NCBI GenBank assembly: GCA_900088475.1
Contig: FLMG01000742.1
Span: 3,491-42,053, forward strand
Source of the DNA: Hyphochytrium catenoides
Lineage: Eukaryota > Sar > Hyphochytriomycetes > Hyphochytriales > Hyphochytriaceae
Length of the DNA: 38,563 bases
Direction of reading: 5' to 3'
Of this stretch, positions 37,401 to 38,563 are shown piece by piece (within the stretch, counting starts at the first letter, position 1; every line of letters begins with the position of its first letter). The notes beneath the pieces were generated by a model. It was not told where the DNA came from, made no database searches, and saw only the letters and a list, made by a program, of their open reading frames with translations. Both the position numbers and the translations under genes were made by a program.

Positions 37401-38563
37401 CATTTAACGTAGCGATCACTAAAGCCTGAGAACAAGTCACTTGTTAGTTGCCAGAGGTCCCTTCAACCAGAGCTAAAGGAAGTACCTTGAGGTCCCACAT
37501 CATTTTCAGTAGCTGGAGCTCTTGATTCGTGTCAGAGATTTCCTGGTGTTTGGTTACCTAATGGTGCCCACCTCGGTCAGCTCAGTGTGGGTGCCCATCA
37601 TCCCCGTACAAAGTCAATAAAGATAGTGAACGTAAAACTGCCAAGAGGATCTTGGTTTGGAGATTACGGAGCATATTGCAGATGCCGGCAAATCTTCTCC
37701 TGGGGTCAGCACTCCCCCGTCCTCATCACTAGAAGTGAAGTGCCTCCTTGAGCGCCGCACATAAGTACATGTTTTCTCACCTGCAGCTCGAACAACTCCT
37801 CAAGTTCGTTTAGTTTTTTTGCTTGTCTTTGCTTTTCGCTAATGCTTCCAGAGTAATGATCCAGTTGTTTGTACGCCTCGTCCACAGGACCTTGGAACGC
37901 AAAGGGAGCGTTTGCTCTATCGTTGAAGAGAATATAAACGATAATACCGGGCTATCAGTGAGATGAAGACGTTGTCAGAGGTTCATGGAAAAGAGTCCTA
38001 CAGACCTAAAGTTATTTCTGAGGGCTCGAAGAGATTCGAAAAACTGGTTCAGTTCAACCTTGAGTGTCTCCACCTCAGCCTAGATTAGAGCGGAAGGGAC
38101 AAAACCGATGTAGTTAGGTTCAGGTTCAGGTTCACTAGGATGCAGACCAGATAGATGAGGGACATAGCTAAGAATGCGATTTTTGCCAACTCCCGGCTTC
38201 TCCGCTTATCATCGATGCCGCCTACCTGCTGCAAAAGTAAAATCTGCTCTTTCTTTTGAAACGTCCGGCTGACTACATTCTCCCAGACCATGGGAGCCGT
38301 CTCAAGGTAGTCTGTCAACAAGTGACCCTGCACCTTGGCTTCTATAGGAGTGCCATGGGTTCTCAGTAGCTGTAAGGTGTCCTTGAGGGGTCCAAACATC
38401 TCAACTGTTGCGTCCATAGCCTAAACATTGTACGGTGGTCTCAGCTATACTCCAGGCTGCAGGTAAAATCTTATGCAGGCCATAGAGCAGCGAGAGGCTC
38501 ATATATAACAACATACCTTCCGAACATCTCTAATGTAGGTCATGACTTTCATTAACGACTCTT
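20838..38563 (-). CDS. Axonemal outer-arm dynein heavy chain, beta class (DNAH9/11/17-like), N-terminus beyond the window
   Basis: This is the motor subunit of ciliary outer dynein arms; ATP hydrolysis in its AAA ring drives microtubule sliding. I rebuilt 57 exons (38563-38517 first, 21221-20838 last) with every junction in phase. They encode about 3414 residues, against roughly 4500 for full-length proteins, so about the first 1100 are missing. In order come the linker region (residues 1-740), AAA1 (Walker [11 protein letters not shown], about 743), AAA2 (GPAGCAKTT, about 1043), AAA3 (GGAGTGKTT, about 1385), AAA4 (GVGGSGKQS, about 1730), the stalk with microtubule-binding domain (about 1923-2300), AAA5, AAA6 and the C-terminal domain. 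Assignment to the beta class rests on C-terminal signatures ([41 protein letters not shown]) and on AAA2 ([20 protein letters not shown]), which fit DNAH9/11/17 and Chlamydomonas beta rather than DNAH5/8. Introns average about 134 bases, and the shortest is 60. Confidence 0.95.
26431..28195 (-). other. Dynein stalk coiled coil and microtubule-binding domain
   Basis: Exons 28195-28064 and 27967-27707 encode the first (CC1) helix, rich in Glu, Lys and Ala. Exons 27557-27291 and 27191-27057 carry the microtubule-binding domain, with the family block [16 protein letters not shown] and the [19 protein letters not shown] segment. Exons 26961-26827 and 26722-26634 form the returning CC2 helix. SSENERW at the start of 26548-26431 marks the re-entry to AAA5. 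Confidence 0.9.
29041..29777 (-). other. Dynein AAA4 module
   Basis: Walker [10 protein letters not shown] lies near 29415-29441 in the longest internal exon (29777-29345, 433 nt). The Walker B counterpart [11 protein letters not shown] is in exon 29152-29041. Sequence is typical for axonemal heavy chains. Confidence 0.9.
30553..31200 (-). other. Dynein AAA3 module
   Basis: Walker [10 protein letters not shown] lies near 31005-31030 and Walker [13 protein letters not shown] in the next exon (30763-30553), with the conserved MNPTAGSF after it. Both sites look intact, so AAA3 should be able to gate the motor cycle. Confidence 0.9.
31201..31281 (-). other. GC-AG intron in the dynein gene
   Basis: The donor reads GAAG|GCAAGT, the classic context for a GC donor, and the acceptor is CACCAG|GC. 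Only this donor keeps the reading frame into AAA3. The nearest GT (4 bases downstream) would put the next exon out of frame. The spliced length across the junction matches vertebrate beta heavy chains as I recall them. Confidence 0.8.
31958..32583 (-). other. Dynein AAA2 nucleotide-binding module
   Basis: Walker A (GPAGCAKTT) spans the exon junction 32803/32583. The Walker B-like segment [12 protein letters not shown] is in the exon 32277-31958, followed by [15 protein letters not shown]. In axonemal dyneins AAA2 usually binds nucleotide without rapid turnover. Confidence 0.9.
34123..34497 (-). other. Dynein AAA1 catalytic site (Walker A and B)
   Basis: The main ATPase site. Walker A is split by an intron: GPAG closes the exon at 34486 and TGKTET opens the exon at 34334, with the junction inside a Gly codon. 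Walker B ([10 protein letters not shown]) lies in the same second exon, and the conserved [10 protein letters not shown] segment is in the exon 33742-33556. All catalytic residues are intact. Confidence 0.95.

Noticed and set aside
20838-38563. Assignment of the dynein to the DNAH5/8 (gamma) class
   Set aside because: First impression only. The C-terminal RGPTYV...LKTK signature, the [11 protein letters not shown] block and the AAA2 sequence fit the beta class (DNAH9/11/17) better.
1-38563. CRISPR arrays, phage, transposon or operon-like systems
   Set aside because: No direct-repeat/spacer arrays, transposase, integrase or reverse transcriptase motifs. The window is eukaryotic and intron-rich.

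Overview
The window is nuclear DNA from an intron-rich eukaryote, most likely a flagellated protist. Genes are broken into many short exons joined by GT-AG introns. Coding is standard, without stop-codon reassignment. The largest gene is an axonemal outer-arm dynein heavy chain, which implies motile cilia or flagella at some life stage. CT/GA microsatellites are common. The lineage cannot be fixed from the sequence alone; an alveolate or other SAR-type protist is only a guess. Nothing prokaryotic, viral or CRISPR-like is visible.

Layout: (1) 29-4491, plus strand: the 3' part of a multi-exon gene for a mostly helical protein that I do not recognise. (2) 4991-7357, minus strand: a single-exon 788-residue, proline-rich, probable type I membrane protein, convergent with gene 1. 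(3) 7358-11760: a gene-poor stretch with two tentative small genes (10500-10752 plus, 10912-11136 minus). (4) 11761-15125, minus strand: a complete four-exon gene for an 829-residue polytopic membrane protein with no family I can name. (5) 15126-17498: CT/GA microsatellites around a 58-base assembly gap, with an AT-richer island beside it. (6) 17499-20442, plus strand: guanine deaminase, eight exons, missing only its first few codons. (7) 20838-38563, minus strand: the outer-arm dynein heavy chain, 57 exons in the window giving about 3414 residues. Its N-terminal quarter lies beyond the right edge.

The genes look like unrelated housekeeping or structural genes, not an operon or a functional cluster. 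Guanine deaminase (purine salvage) and dynein (ciliary motility) converge tail to tail about 395 bases apart. The most informative observations concern gene architecture: one frame-supported GC-AG intron in dynein, a high share of AG|GT acceptor junctions, all three introns of the polytopic gene splitting an arginine codon, and an intronless repeat-rich surface protein in an intron-dense neighbourhood. I rebuilt exon boundaries by hand from splice dinucleotides plus reading-phase bookkeeping. In dynein, guanine deaminase and the polytopic gene every junction keeps frame. In gene 1 two regions stay unresolved.
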